From Volvariella volvacea V23 (Eukaryota > Basidiomycota > Agaricomycetes > Agaricales > Pluteaceae): a DNA stretch of 64,000 nt. The notes below the pieces were generated by a model. That model saw only the letters and a program-made list of their open reading frames with translations. It did no database searches and had not been told where the DNA came from. Both the position numbers and the translations under genes were made by a program. Shown piece after piece: positions 24,593 through 36,910 of this stretch. Position 1 is the stretch's first letter. Each line of letters begins with the position of its first letter. The DNA lies in NCBI GenBank assembly GCA_000349905.1, contig KB722761.1, positions 39,451 through 103,450 on the forward strand, given 5' to 3'.

Positions 24593-24981
24593 TCAAGCAG
24601 TGCCATTAAGTCGCCGCTTGCACTCTTCGCAAACACTCTGCGACCTCTCTCTTGCGCAGTATTGCGCCGGCCTTAACCTGGATAGCGCGACGGAAGCAGG
24701 AAAGTAGCGATTGATCAGAACAGGCGCACGCCTCAGGGTCATCAGATATCATACCACTGCATGCAGCTACTCGGACAAGTAGAGCAATTTGGACGGTGTT
24801 GATCACTATAGCGGCATGAGGTTGATGCACAGTCGACGCGCTAGGATATGGAAAATTTCACGGCGGTGAGTTGCAATATAAAAAAAAAATGACGAGGATG
24901 AGCCCGACTTACGCGTTCGTGAGGAGTCATTTTGTGGTGGCCGCAGCGGTATTCAATGGTTTCGACTTCGCGGTAGCACAT
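24593..24981 (-). CDS. Small Cys-rich protein (79 aa), three exons
   Basis: Exons 24981-24913, 24840-24755 and 24677-24593 total 240 nt. The protein begins MCYREVETIEYRCGHH, then has CASTSCRYSD, NCSTCPSSCMQW and a final CEECKRRL; nine or more cysteines plus a His pair suggest zinc binding. Small proteins starting MCY/MCYR with a C-x2-C/C-G-H pattern are widespread in fungi and lack a known role. All junctions are GT-AG; one intron has a ten-T run. Each exon is too short to show as a long frame, so this gene is easily missed. No signal peptide is seen. Confidence 0.75.
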
Positions 24982-26048
24982 TTCGCTCTTTGTGAACTTT
25001 AGCGGGTGCTTTAATTAATGTAACAAGGGCGCGCAGAGAACGAAAGGGAGTGGGTCTGCAACTGATGATTTCTGACATAGACAGTTCATATTTTATACTG
25101 GCCCAGTTCCTCATTAATCATTGCTCCTCCGGGATTCGTTGGACAGACAGGAAGTCGTGGCCAATGACAAGGGACGTCTACGAAATTTCTATGAAGGGTT
25201 AGAGTTTACCATAAGCCCGAACTGCCTTTTCCAAAAAAGTTGTCTGTGCCCCGGAAACAGACTGAAATCAAAACGGAATGAAGATGTATGAACTAATGAT
25301 CTACAGTCATCACCACACGTAGTAAGCTCCCATGATTTCAGGTGATGGACAAATCATGACGGGGGTTGGAGATCTTAATCGTGAAAAAAATGCCACTTGT
25401 GGGGAGTGGATCCCCACAAAGCTAGTGATAAGGGGATGTGCAAATGGAAGTTAGACAAGAAGTAGATTGTATGGAGATGGTGTGAACGCTAGGATATTCA
25501 TCCACATATGATCAGACTAAATATCGTAGATATTGCGACCTCATTACCAATCGTCACTATCCTTGCGGGCGGCATGCGAGCCGGACGGGAGTGGATGGAC
25601 ATACCGCCTGGGCGACATATCCCTGAGATTTGATTTCCGCATTCAGAACCGATTTATAGCAATTAAAGGAGAGATTTGTTGAAAAGGAAGTATTTGATCA
25701 TATAGTGGTATGACGCAAGCACCGCTTGCTTTCCCCAAAGAAACAAAGAAACGAGACAAAGCGCATCACCGAGACGTTTATAGAAGTCTGGAGCAGCACC
25801 TCACTCGAACGCCCGTAAACGTTTGTGATTTCCATTGATACAAAACTACGCGAAGATTGGAGCCGAGCAGAACCTCTGAACCCATGCTAAAAGCCAAAGC
25901 TGTGGTGTGTTAGTACAAAACTGGCGCACTGCGGTTAAATAGCTTGACAGGATATGCCAGTACAGTAGTATAGGAGCCGAAGCATCAAATATCAAAGCAA
26001 CTCCATGATGTAGTCATTATGACTGTATATTGAGGAACGCGCACACTA
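24982..26048. other. Intergenic, no gene seen
   Basis: About 1.07 kb with no long frame on either strand. It covers the upstream side of the Cys-rich gene and the 3' flank of histidinol-phosphatase. Confidence 0.6.
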
Positions 26049-27096
26049 TCATCTAGACTTCCAAAAATGGTGCTCCCACCAATTGCCAGACAGCTTGACG
26101 GCCTGTACAGGTCTACCAGCATGGTTGACGGCGCCGGAATCCGAGAGATACCATATCTCTTGGACGTTGAGAGCCTGCAGGTACTTCGCTAGCTTGTCAT
26201 AATTGAGCCCGACAGCGTGAGGCCCATGACTGTCATCGGATAGGGCAAGCTTTCCGCCTAGCCTTAAAATAAGCTAGTCGATAATTATCGGTCACAGACA
26301 GCATGTCTGGGAAGAATGGCGACTCACTTCGAGAACATCTCGGCCTGGATACGCTGTATTCCACTGCTTCCTGAAGGCGGCAGCATTCACCTCAAAGAGC
26401 GCACCATATCCGATAGCGAAGCGTATATTACGCTCGATGAGCTGCCAGGCCGAAGGATACTGCTCGAGATTCAGATCGGGATCATATAATCGGCAAAGGT
26501 CGAAGTGCCCGATTATATCAGGTTGGAAGCGGCATAATAGGTTATATTGTCCCTGAAAGTACCGGACTAGAAAGCTTTCTTGGGCCTCATATTCGGTTTC
26601 GCGGCCCATGCTAGACAAAGACTTGCGAAAGGTGGGTTGGTCGAAGTCGATAGGAATGCCATTGACGTGATGAATGGAACCAACGAGGTACTGTATACGG
26701 GGTCCATGCCTGTCAAGAAGGACTTGCAAATGATCGAGGTCTACGTCTTCAATGACCTCCGTCTCGATCCCAACCAAAAGGGTAATCTGCGAAGAGTACT
26801 TTTCCTTCAGGCGATGGGCTTCGTCGAGGAACGCCTCGTATTGTTGCAATAACGCTTCGACAGCGAGGCCTTCCTTTGATCAAGTCAGTGATCGCTAATT
26901 AAGGCGACGCATGTCCCACCTCCTCAGGATAGAGGTCCGTCACCCTGTATCGTGGAGTGTGCTCGCTTAAGCCAAAAACTTCAAAGCCCTGCCGAATAGC
27001 CTCCAAAACGACATCCTCCAGAAGGCCCGACGCGTGCTTGCAGAATTGGCCGGAATGAGAATGATGGCTATGTGGCATGCTGGAGGTAAATGGCAA
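26049..27096 (-). CDS. HIS2: Histidinol-phosphatase (PHP type, HIS2-like)
   Basis: Exons 27096-26920, 26873-26328 and 26273-26049 total 948 nt, 315 aa, near yeast His2 (335 aa). Metal-binding motifs of the PHP domain are visible in order: HSHHSHSGQFC at residues 8-18, LSEHTP, GIETEVI, GSIHHVNG, IGHFDL and the closing LALSDDSHGPH. The enzyme removes phosphate from L-histidinol phosphate in histidine synthesis. The start could be the first Met or the seventh residue (MPHSHHSHSG); both give a complete domain. Introns are GT-AG. Confidence 0.92.
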
Positions 27097-27277
27097 TGCG
27101 CAATCGTGTGAAGATCGGTGCCAAAAATCACTAGCCTCCGGAGCAGGAACTCGCAGCAGGCACCACTGCGCAGTTCGACAGGCTTTTTTCTTTAATCATC
27201 TTAGTTCTGATAGCTGGCGCTGTCCGTAGTGAGCTTTTATGATCAAGTAGATAACGCGCACAAAAACGCAAAAAACT

Positions 27278-27378
27278 AGCCCACCGCGAGGGTCGAACTC
27301 GCAGCCTTCAGATCACGTGAGTGTGGCGATTACCACGCCTTAAAAGTCTGACGCTCTATCCGATTGAGCTAGGCGGGC
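27278..27378 (-). tRNA. tRNA-Lys(UUU) with 27-nt intron
   Basis: The minus strand folds as a cloverleaf: acceptor stem GCCCGCC/GGTGGGC, D-arm GCTC...GAGC, anticodon stem TCAGA/TCTGA with loop CTTTTAA (anticodon TTT at 27344-27342), T-arm GCGAG-TTCGACC-CTCGC. An intron of 27 nt (27340-27314) sits directly after position 37, the normal place for nuclear tRNA introns, and can form its own GGCG/CGCC hairpin. A- and B-box promoters are therefore internal. The base at the discriminator position is T on the tRNA strand. Confidence 0.9.
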
Positions 27379-28427
27379 GCTTGAGCATGGTGCTCAAAGT
27401 GAAGATCATATACCCCAAAGGCTCACCATAGTTCGCTAAACCAGCACTGCTGCCCAAGTCGCGTTGTCGTGCAACTTGGACTCTTCCCAACACCAGCCCA
27501 ACCCCACAGCAACCCTTGCCTGCATAACAAGTGCATCACTGGTTGACCGCCATTGCCAACACGCTCCTCCGACTGCGGCTGATGATTCGAGGCATCGACG
27601 CGTTGTGCACAAGGGTCCAGTAGCACATCGCCTTGCTGTTACATCGGAGGTCGAGAAACAGAATTGCAGAGCAGGAATCAGTCCCTGAAGGCGAGTTAAT
27701 CTGCGGCGGCTCAGCGGACACGTGGGCAGTTGCTCCTGACCTTTGCCGAAACGCCTCGTGTTTTGCGCAAGGCTGTTGCGCATCCTGGGCAAGTCTGTCC
27801 AGCGCTGTTGGTCCTAATATCCCAACCTCCATCCAGAGGACCACCTTCCTTACCACTTCTTACTTGCTTGACACTGCACGATGCAGCTTTTCTTCTCTCA
27901 ATCGTCCTATTCTATGTTCCTTGTTGTTTTATTTTGTTTTTCGCTTTCTCTCTCCCTCGTTTGTGCAAGACCTTCGGTAATTTCAGATCCCCTCCCAGAG
28001 TATGCCCATCCGTACTAGTCATTGCACGGCATGCTAATTGCCTGCTAGTTCGAACCCTTCCACAGCCCAAGTACACGACGGCCTGGCGCTTCTTGTTTCC
28101 CGGTCCGTGCTTGCAGCACTATTACTCTCGAGTCGCTGACATCTTTCCAGAACTGTCCCTGAATCTGAAGGCGATATTTATGACGCTGCACGGGCTCCTA
28201 TTCGCGCGAATAGCGACGCCGACCCTACTTCGAGTACGAATGGCGGCAAGCATTACATCGTTCTGCCCTCACCCGCTGCATCACTTCCACCCCTCCTCCC
28301 ATTCTTTTCCGTTACGATTATCCTCGCTCCCTTCGTCTATGTATTTCGACTCATAGTACAAACACTGCGCAAGTTCACGATCACTCGGCCAGGCGTCTTA
28401 GAGCTCACTGGGGCTGAGCTCTTGCCC
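27379..28427. other. Pyrimidine-rich upstream region of the 1000-aa gene
   Basis: A plus-strand frame (27730-28356, 208 codons) is rich in Leu, Phe, Ser and Pro because the DNA is CT-rich, as fungal promoters and leaders often are. It matches no family and ends before the next gene, so I read it as leader or promoter, not coding. Confidence 0.5.
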
Positions 28428-31400
28428 ATGTCCGTGTCGCAACGCAGCCTCCCTGTTCCCGACCCTGTATCAAGAAACGCCTCGCCTGCCTTGGGTGTAT
28501 GGGTTGGACAGAGCAACGTTGGGCGCGAGCTACCCCAACGACCGGGTTCAGCGCCTCCGCTAAATCAAATCGTGAAGCAGAACAACGTGGCTCGAACAAC
28601 GTCTTTCGAGCGCTTACCTCTTCCCTCTACCTCTCCATCGAAGCGAAAGAGCCCTTTCGACTACACACCTCAAACACCCGCCTTTCCAGAAGGCGAATCC
28701 ATCCCTCTCATGGATTTGCATCCAGCCTCCCCCTTGCCTTCTGGAAAGCGACGGAGTAGATCCATGGGCGGCACACCCCGCTTGCCACTCACAAGGCTTA
28801 ACTCGCCCCCACGACGACCTCGTTCCCCTCGTTCCAGAGCCTCACTGCCCGCAGCTTCTGTGACGCCTGTCCTCATCGAGTTCTCTCCACCTCCCCCTTC
28901 CGACACAATCTCCCCATCCTCAACTTCGTCCCCCATGTCCTCCCTCTCCTCTTCTGCCTCCAGCACGTCAAACACCACTACCTTGACCACCAGTGACTTG
29001 GGCGCTCCAAGGACACCTGGTTTGGGACTCCGTACAGAATTCGATTTAAGCAAAAACCCCAAGGATCAGGGACAATGGGACCTCAGCACCCCTTCCGGCG
29101 ACTCGGACGAGGATGAAGGGCTCTCCATGATGGATATCAAGAGATTGAACGATGCCGAGAAAGGAAAGGTAGTAAACAAATGGGGAAAGTATGGTTACGG
29201 GCATTTCGACTTGAACATCACGGGTATGGCAGATCGCTTGAAGGAGGATGAGGAGATGCTGCCCTTGATCAACGCTCTGGGCGAGGCGAACATGGAGCGC
29301 AGTTCGTCGTCGTCGTCATCAGATGCATCAGTGGAGAGTGCAGTTCAAGTGGAGGTTCAAGACATTGGAGAATTGCCTCTTACACCACCTTTCGACTCTG
29401 AATTCAAGGTTGGAATTGCGGAGGGGATTGACAACCAGGTCGCCGTCATTCAAGCTTCAGGTTCTAGTGCTATTGGGGTTTATCACATGGAAGACAGCAA
29501 CCTCATCGACCTCGAAAGCGGCGCAATCATCTCTCCCAGAATTAGCGAAGATGACCCATTCTCAGACCTCTTGGGCATCAACACCAGGCAAAAGATCAGT
29601 CCTCCTCACGATTCCATGACGCTCGAGCCTCCAACACCAAAATCCGACTTAGAATTCACCGTCGACGCTGGCTTCCCCTCTTCCTCGTACCTTAATATTC
29701 CCGGATACGAGTCATATTCCCCGAGCAGGTCTCCAAACATGGTGCCTTCGTCACCCTTCATGGGCAATGTTGATATAATCGTGCCTACGCCGCTGGTGAT
29801 GACCAAACCTTTGTTCCCTGACATCGACCAGAGTGGTTGGGAAACAGAGAACCAGGAATCAGAGGAACAGGAGAACCAAGAGTCATTGCCCCTCCCCTCA
29901 TCCTCAAGCAACGTCGACACCGAAACAGGTTGGGCACACCAACGCTCAGCGGAGACAGATAATTGCTCATACAAGAGCCGTGCACCTTCGTCACGTCCGG
30001 CCCTGGCGCTTGACACAAACATTGTTGAGCAGTCAAAAGCAAGTGCCTCCGATATCCGCCAAGAATCTCCTAGTCAATTTGTCCTGTTTGATGGCCCTTT
30101 GACATCGTCCCCTGGTGAAATGTCTCCTGCAGTTTCACCTATTCACCGACCGTCTGCGCTACCTGCACCACCCAAGCTACCTCAGATCAAGCTAGGATCT
30201 CCATCCGAATCGATACAGATCCCGGTCCCAAGCCCCACCTCACCAGGATCTGATGGTGACATTCCTGGAATTACTGTTGTGGTTGAGGAATTCCTTGGCC
30301 CCGCCCAACCACCAGAATATAACTCGCCAGTTCTTGACAGGTTCCCGCCAGATGTGCCGGAAGAGGTACCAGTCCAAGATCCAGATGAATTGCCCCTTCC
30401 TGATCATATGAATCTCGCACCCTCATCTACCAATTCACCCATCTCACCCATCTCACCCCTCGGTATACTTCTCACCTCAGTAGCGGTATATGCCTCAGGT
30501 TCCGGCTTATCGTCTCCGACCATCGCTTCACCTCAGCACCAAGACAAAGAAGTGCCGACTTCCCAGCCCATATCTCCTGTATCTCAAACGCCCACACCAC
30601 CGGCATCCCCGCCCTTCCAATCATTCAACTTGCCGATGTCAAAAAGCGTCCAGAGATCGCCTTCGGCTTCTAGCTCGGGGTCGACTATTGTTCTGAAACG
30701 GGAATCGCCCAGACCCAAACTGGTCGAGGTCATTAAAGAAGCCCCGTCCGCCCCTGCTGCGGAGGTCGCCATCGCGCACACGACAGTTTCGGACGAAAAT
30801 CCCTCTCTCCCAATCGTCAAATCATCCGCGGTTTCTCCCTTGTCCCTTGATGATGAAGATCCTCTTACTCCCGACTTGTCCTCTGGTCATGATACGCACG
30901 TAGTCGCGAAGCACGCTGAGCATGCTCCTACGTCATCTGATTCAGCTAGTCTGCAGGACCTGCCGCCCCGAACGGCCTCGACGGTCGTTGCTACCGGGGT
31001 TGAGCTTAGCAGTGGACAGGATTCCGAGCTCAAGTTACGTACAAGGGCTCAAACCCCTCCGTCAGAGACAAAAGAAGAGACAACCGCAGCAGGAGCAGAA
31101 ACACAAGACGAAACCCTGGCTCCTGAACCCGCCGCTGAGGTCGCTGCTAAACAACCAGGATTCCGCTTCAAGTTGCCACGTTCGCCTATCAACCTTGCAC
31201 TTGCCGTGCAGATACGACCCAGGCTTGTAGTCGATGTTGATATGGCTCGGCTAGTCCATGTTTTTATGACCATCTTTGGGTGGTTGACCCTCTTTGTGAT
31301 GCCCTGGAAAGGCAACAATGCTGTCAAACGAGCTGGTAAAGTAACCGTGGATGTCTCGCCTACGACATCTTCCACAGAGAAGCACGCTGAACCTGAACAC

Positions 31401-31430
31401 TCTGAACAGCCTCAAGCTGTAGAACTATGA
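28428..31430 (+). CDS. Unknown Ser/Pro-rich protein with C-terminal membrane segment, single exon
   Basis: One uninterrupted frame of 1000 codons, unusual here where most genes are spliced. The first ATG in frame is at 28428. The protein is mostly disordered: Ser/Pro tracts, SPP/TPP sites, a poly-Ser stretch near residue 290 and acidic patches. A better conserved-looking island lies around residues 230-285 (GLSMMDIKRLNDAEKGKVVNKWGKYGYGHF region, quoted here in part). Near residue 945 a hydrophobic run (VFMTIFGWLTLFVMPW) could be a tail membrane anchor, followed by a basic then acidic end. I do not recognise the family; codon use and frame length make it a real gene. Confidence 0.75.
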   Translation: MSVSQRSLPVPDPVSRNASPALGVWVGQSNVGRELPQRPGSAPPLNQIVKQNNVARTTSFERLPLPSTSPSKRKSPFDYTPQTPAFPEGESIPLMDLHPASPLPSGKRRSRSMGGTPRLPLTRLNSPPRRPRSPRSRASLPAASVTPVLIEFSPPPPSDTISPSSTSSPMSSLSSSASSTSNTTTLTTSDLGAPRTPGLGLRTEFDLSKNPKDQGQWDLSTPSGDSDEDEGLSMMDIKRLNDAEKGKVVNKWGKYGYGHFDLNITGMADRLKEDEEMLPLINALGEANMERSSSSSSSDASVESAVQVEVQDIGELPLTPPFDSEFKVGIAEGIDNQVAVIQASGSSAIGVYHMEDSNLIDLESGAIISPRISEDDPFSDLLGINTRQKISPPHDSMTLEPPTPKSDLEFTVDAGFPSSSYLNIPGYESYSPSRSPNMVPSSPFMGNVDIIVPTPLVMTKPLFPDIDQSGWETENQESEEQENQESLPLPSSSSNVDTETGWAHQRSAETDNCSYKSRAPSSRPALALDTNIVEQSKASASDIRQESPSQFVLFDGPLTSSPGEMSPAVSPIHRPSALPAPPKLPQIKLGSPSESIQIPVPSPTSPGSDGDIPGITVVVEEFLGPAQPPEYNSPVLDRFPPDVPEEVPVQDPDELPLPDHMNLAPSSTNSPISPISPLGILLTSVAVYASGSGLSSPTIASPQHQDKEVPTSQPISPVSQTPTPPASPPFQSFNLPMSKSVQRSPSASSSGSTIVLKRESPRPKLVEVIKEAPSAPAAEVAIAHTTVSDENPSLPIVKSSAVSPLSLDDEDPLTPDLSSGHDTHVVAKHAEHAPTSSDSASLQDLPPRTASTVVATGVELSSGQDSELKLRTRAQTPPSETKEETTAAGAETQDETLAPEPAAEVAAKQPGFRFKLPRSPINLALAVQIRPRLVVDVDMARLVHVFMTIFGWLTLFVMPWKGNNAVKRAGKVTVDVSPTTSSTEKHAEPEHSEQPQAVEL

Positions 31431-34400
31431 ACGCTAAGTATTGTTATGACCGTGAAGACTTTCTCTTGCTATATTGTTTTGTTTCATCGTACTTGTTATC
31501 GCATCAGGACATTTGCTTTCCTAGAGCAGCACTGTATTGGTATTATTTGCATGTTAGGCACAGATTCTCTGGATTCCCGTAGCTGTACAGCTGTAAGTAT
31601 CATATCACGTATCTCCTATTTGCGTGCCTGGATATTTCAATATATTGTAAGCACCATCATCCCCTTCATCCCATGTTGGCTCATTGCGACATGGCCTTCA
31701 CGCCGTTGCACCGACGCACGACGGATAGGCCGGGCCGCCAAGCTTTTAAGGATGGTCACGCTATAACATTTCTGGTCTGCTTCGTCCCTATCCACACAAC
31801 GCCAATACCACGAGACCCATCCTTCCTTGAAACTGACCACATCCACAGCACTGGGGAGGGGGAACGGGACTCCGTACTCCATAGACATCATTGTGGCCGG
31901 CAACATCTTGTAAATCCGTTTAATTCCCCATCTTGAAGTTTATCAATTTGTGGCGACACTTGACCATAAACACCGACCCGGGCCAGGATCTTTTTCGTGC
32001 TGTGCCTTTGTGCTGTCTGTTTTTTTTTCTCTGGGTCGGCCACTGAACGGCCTGGTGGAGGTGTCACGAGTTGACTCAAGACACTACGGTATTGCCATAC
32101 CTGCAGGCCTGCTAACCATTCGCTGTCCGAATGCGACGCACGAAGTAATCGCGATCTCGCCTTGGTGTATTGCTAGGGTTCCCATCGCCGTCTGCATCCA
32201 TAATCCATCAAGCCATTACGTCCTTTTAGGAGAGTCATCAATTTGGTGTCGACGAAGCACATACAGCGGAGGATGTTAACTCCCGGTGGAAGCATGTGGG
32301 GAAGGAGAGGATATCGTCACCTTTGGGTTTTCGGTCCGCGTCCAATGAATTAGGTGGCGTTTTGGTATGTACGTATACATTCTGGCTCGGGCTTCTTTCG
32401 TCTCCCCACACCTAGAGAAGGAGCGGAGTGGAGGTGTGTAGTGTAGGTGATGGGTTTTAGATCTGCCATGAGTACAATGCGTCCTGACGGGATCCTATGG
32501 CGACAGCCGTAGGCTATCACGAGTGGATGCTAGGGACTTCACTTAGGAGTAGGCCCCAACTCTGACCGACTCCTGAGAGTGGATTGATGCAGACGACCTG
32601 GGTGCTTTCCAGCCCGCCAAACCATTCCCACTCCCGCATACCTCGCACATCATCCACGAGAACCCCGTTGCAATTTTGAGCATAGAAACCCTTGACTCAG
32701 AGTGACCAATGCCGAGGCCACTGTCCAAGTCATTACCTACCAGAACACATTCGACCCTTCCTATTGCGCATGCACTGACATTGTAGTAACGCGGTTGCTG
32801 TCAAGTCGTGATGGCTCATGTGCATCCAACGTAGACCTCAATAAGTAAAGAAGATACCAGCGCTAGGGTCTCAAGATGCTTGATGCGCTCCGATGTGACG
32901 CCTTCTATATTGCCCAAGAAACGTACCCCCTCTTAAACACTTTTTCCAGTGTCGAGGAGATGGCGATCTTCAATGATTGACTTTACGCCAAGATTAGTAG
33001 ATCAGCGCACGATGAGGGCGCCGAGATACGTGCGCAATGCGCAAGGGTGGAGCTGACTGCCAACTCATCAACTCGACAGGTGTTCAGCCTGAACTAATCA
33101 GCCCGTCTGCCTGAATAAACATAAGCAAGAAAGGTGGATGTCTGATTTTCCTTCCTCCCCCTCCCTTCTACGATCTCAATAGGCGCCCTCAATGTCTAGA
33201 TCATCCCTCGGTCAATTCACCCTCTCGTAAGCCGTAAATCTTGTTATCGCTGCAGATCACCCATCTCTCATTCTTTACTCGCCTTCTCTCTATTCTGCTG
33301 GGTGGACTGAGCTAAAAAGGACCTGGCGCTCACGCACGCACAACTTCTGCCGTGATTCATGCTGTTTCCTTTCATTTCGTAGTCCAGAGGTGGGTATAGG
33401 GAGTTCTATAGATCGCAGGAACATAGACCTTGACTTGAATCTCAGGGGGTGGGTCATCCACTCTTATCATGGTTGCCGTCATACAGCGCTCTGGATCCTG
33501 TACCTTGCAGCACTTGCTCGAGCGGCAATTTTGGTAGTGCCTCAATGGCTGTCTAATTCCTGTTCCTTCCAAGGCGAGCGACCTTGCCGGCGACGCGTAA
33601 GGATCCCCGTCTCGCGGAGATCTTAGTCCGGCAAGCTTGGGGCAGAGTAGACAGGATAACTGGACAGAGGGTGCACGGACCGACAGCTCATCTCAGGGCG
33701 TACACGACCTGGTAATTAACTCACATAGCAGGAATGTGTCTGCCAGCAATTAAGGGCAAGGGGTTTTTTGACCCATGCCTCTGTGGAGCCCATTGGCAGA
33801 TCCTGTCCTGGGCTAACGTATTGGTACGAGCTCGAATTCAATAGTGATATGACAAGATTGGGAACACCCTAATGTACGTACTATGCCAATTACGCCTTGT
33901 CTTCATTACAGCTCTCAGTGGTGAAAGCCGGAGTTGTTACTAGGGTGAATCCCGGATAATTGGATCTAGGGTCGTTTTGATGGCAAAGCTAGAGCACGCG
34001 TACTTGATGGCAGGGATCCCGGTGAAGATAACCCTGACTTTGGCCTTGGAAGGTGTTCAGTCGATTGAACCTGCATGTACCCAGACTTGCGACTTTAGGT
34101 CAGTTGGGTAAGAAAACGTTTCGAGGTATGCATATAGGGAAGGCTCCTGGCTGTTCGAGGACAGCACACCATCCATAAATCTGGCCCGGTCGATTCCTTG
34201 GGTATTGTAAACATAGTAATCACATCCCTTTCCCTTCAGTGGGGTGTCAGGGTTGGAATCCTCACCACCGGCCGGCATCACATGTGCGGAGTTGATCGAA
34301 TGCTACTTTCGATCGCTTCGTCGAGGACGACTCACAAGTGAGTCCCCAGTACTCGAGAGCTTGCAGTTCCACCGAAAATGAACCGCAGCTTTCCTCTGTC

Positions 34401-36810
34401 GTCAGATCCGTTTCGTAGCAGTGCTTGGGCTTCGTCGGGGCAAACCTGAAATTGTAATTTGATTACTCACAGGTAGCCTACCAGAGCCGAATTCCAACAC
34501 ATGCCCGAAATCAGAATTTCTCATCTCCATCTCAGTTAGTTGTTTAAGCTGGTAGGATCGGTGCGAGCCCATAGGCGCGTGGGATGTGGCACTCGCTCCC
34601 CTCACTGGCTCTCGTAATTGGGATCCGTTCTTATACGCTACAACATTTGCACCTGATGGTCCTGATTACCGGTCGACGGCGTTGGATCACAGAAGCTCGA
34701 AAACGTACACCTTCTTTTCACTCGTGGTCGTGGCGCACTGATAGTTCTCAAGGCCTACGGGGCACTGCTGATCGGACGACGGCCGATGGCGTTAAGCTCG
34801 AGAAATACCACACCTAACGAGGGTTGCTGGGAGACTTCTCTGCCCCAGCAACCTGAGCAGCAGAACAGGGTCTCTGCCGAGAGAGAATATCAATCCGCAA
34901 GGTGCAGCATGGTGTCCATATGCTCATCATTCGGCAGGCTCTCTCTCCCTTCGGAATGGACGCGCATTATTGAGGGACGAGGGGTCTTACTCGATGGCCT
35001 GTGACGAGATGCTTGAACTTGGTATCTCGGCTCCATTCCCGCGCGATATCCACGGACAGGGGCGGGATTGCCATCCTTCGCCATCAACATCACTACAATC
35101 GGACGGTGGGTCTCCCGCCATCGCAAAGCAGGCCAGGTTGGGTTAGTATTGGTGGGGGTCCTGGGAGATGAATTGCCTGGTATGGTACTACGGCAACTCG
35201 ACATACCAACAAAGGTGGATCATGATGTGTGCGCTAGCTTTGCTAGTGGTTCCCTCCCCGCTCTCTTCCTGTGACAGGTTGCTCGAGTTGTGGGGTATTC
35301 ACATGGCAGCCGGCCGCCTTTACGTGCATTGATGAAAGGTGATATTGCACTAGCTTCAGTGCCTCAGGTCATGCATTTCACTGGATAGATGCCACTTATC
35401 TTATCTTCCCTCAATAGGCTGCTCACAGGCTCCAGAGAATGTCGTTCCGGATATGGGGTAACAACTAGGCACCCGTCGTTGGTTGTGTAAGCCTCCATCA
35501 TCATCGCAGAAGGTGGAGCGAGTGCAGATGCTACAATTAATTGTGCATCGTGATCCTTAGTCACAGATGTATTGACTTTGACGCTTCCGCCAAGACAGTT
35601 CCGAGCTTTAGTAACCGGAACCTTTTCTCTCGCGCAGATTCCAGCGATTGATATCTTCCGTCGCACAATCTAGATGCCCAAGTCCCATGGGACACTGTGC
35701 TTGGGACGGGCGCTCACGGAGTGCAGCTAGGACCTAGCCCAGCATCGACCGACTCCTTCTCCCTTCTCTTTTCAGCCAGCCCTTGGTCCATCAGATGCAA
35801 AGTCGCCGACAATACGCGAACACACGATTTGGAAATTCAAAATTAGACTCTCCGAGTCGATCATTAATTTTCTCGTCGCTCGCATCTTGCGTTGGAGCCT
35901 TCTTCATTCCCATCGCAGTCTCTCCCCGTGGCCACAGCCAAAGCCTCGATGGTGAGGTCCTCTGCCACGCTGGATGGCCATACATCTCGTTTGCTATCAA
36001 ATCCGTCGGGATTTCTTATCTAAATATAGTATGTCGGATTTCCGAGGTTTGCCTCGAGTGATCTAAATCCCAATTCAGGGCAGCCAATATAAATTCTTTT
36101 GTAAGCAAGCCCTCGGACTTCGGATGTCGAGGGCTTGCAGTTTTTTGGGACACCCCCTCTCCGGGCTCCCCCTTGCCTCATCATGAGGATGCCCAAGAAA
36201 CCTTAAGTAGTAGCTGTTACCGGTACCGATGCGTTCCGCTACGCTCATATTAGGTAGGCAGCGTGTATGAAAAGCTTGCAACGAGGTTAGCCTTTACCAA
36301 ACGCCACCACATGGGCGTAACCCTCTTACGGATTGTTCCGACCAAGTACGTCGTCCTTGAAGCGATACGACGTACATACTTCTTGGTAGATGCTTCGAGG
36401 AGAACGTCCACAGACCTTCCCGAGCATACGAGCACGATGAGCTGCATGGATGGGCACGGTGCTGGGGCATCGTGAGGACCGGTGTGTCAACTACACAAGC
36501 ACAAACCGCTCCAATCGGGAGGGTCCCAATCTTCGGCACAGGGCCTGAAGTGAAGAGCTGAATACAAAGGCACGCCAAATTAGGCCGAGCCTCCATTCCT
36601 GGCCCTCGAGAAAGAAAAATTGCGAAGAAGGAACGACGTCGGATGGGGTTGACCACCACACATCCTCGCCGTGTTCGTGCACCGTTCGTCGTTCTCCCTG
36701 CCTTCCATTCGGCAACGGCACCGAGTGGATCAGTCAGTCCTCCCCTCCCCCCCGAGCGGACCAGACCGAGCTGTGTACATAACGCTTACCAAAGTAGGGA
36801 TGTGATAAAT
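31431..36810. other. 5.4 kb without a supported gene, left of the assembly gap
   Basis: Only short frames occur, none with family motifs. I looked for reverse transcriptase, integrase and transposase signatures and saw none, nor clear long terminal repeats. The frame at 34057-34281 (minus) has protein-like composition but no partner exons. One perfect hairpin lies at 36105-36138. Confidence 0.5.
36105..36138. repeat. Perfect 11-bp inverted repeat with 12-nt loop
   Basis: GCAAGCCCTCG at 36105-36115 is followed by its exact reverse complement CGAGGGCTTGC at 36128-36138, with 12 nt between. It lies outside any gene I can support. It could be a small mobile-element relic or a structured RNA stem; nothing else around it decides. 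Confidence 0.7.
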
Positions 36811-36910
36811 NNNNNNNNNNNNNNNNNNNNNNNNNNNNNNNNNNNNNNNNNNNNNNNNNNNNNNNNNNNNNNNNNNNNNNNNNNNNNNNNNNNNNNNNNN
36901 NNNNNNNNNN
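36811..36910. other. Assembly gap, 100 Ns
   Basis: Exactly 100 N characters, the customary size for a gap of unknown length. The sequences on each side need not be adjacent in the genome. Confidence 0.99.

Noticed and set aside
27730..28356. 208-codon plus-strand frame before the 1000-aa gene
   Set aside because: The DNA is CT-rich, giving Leu/Phe/Ser/Pro bias typical of leaders; no motif is seen.
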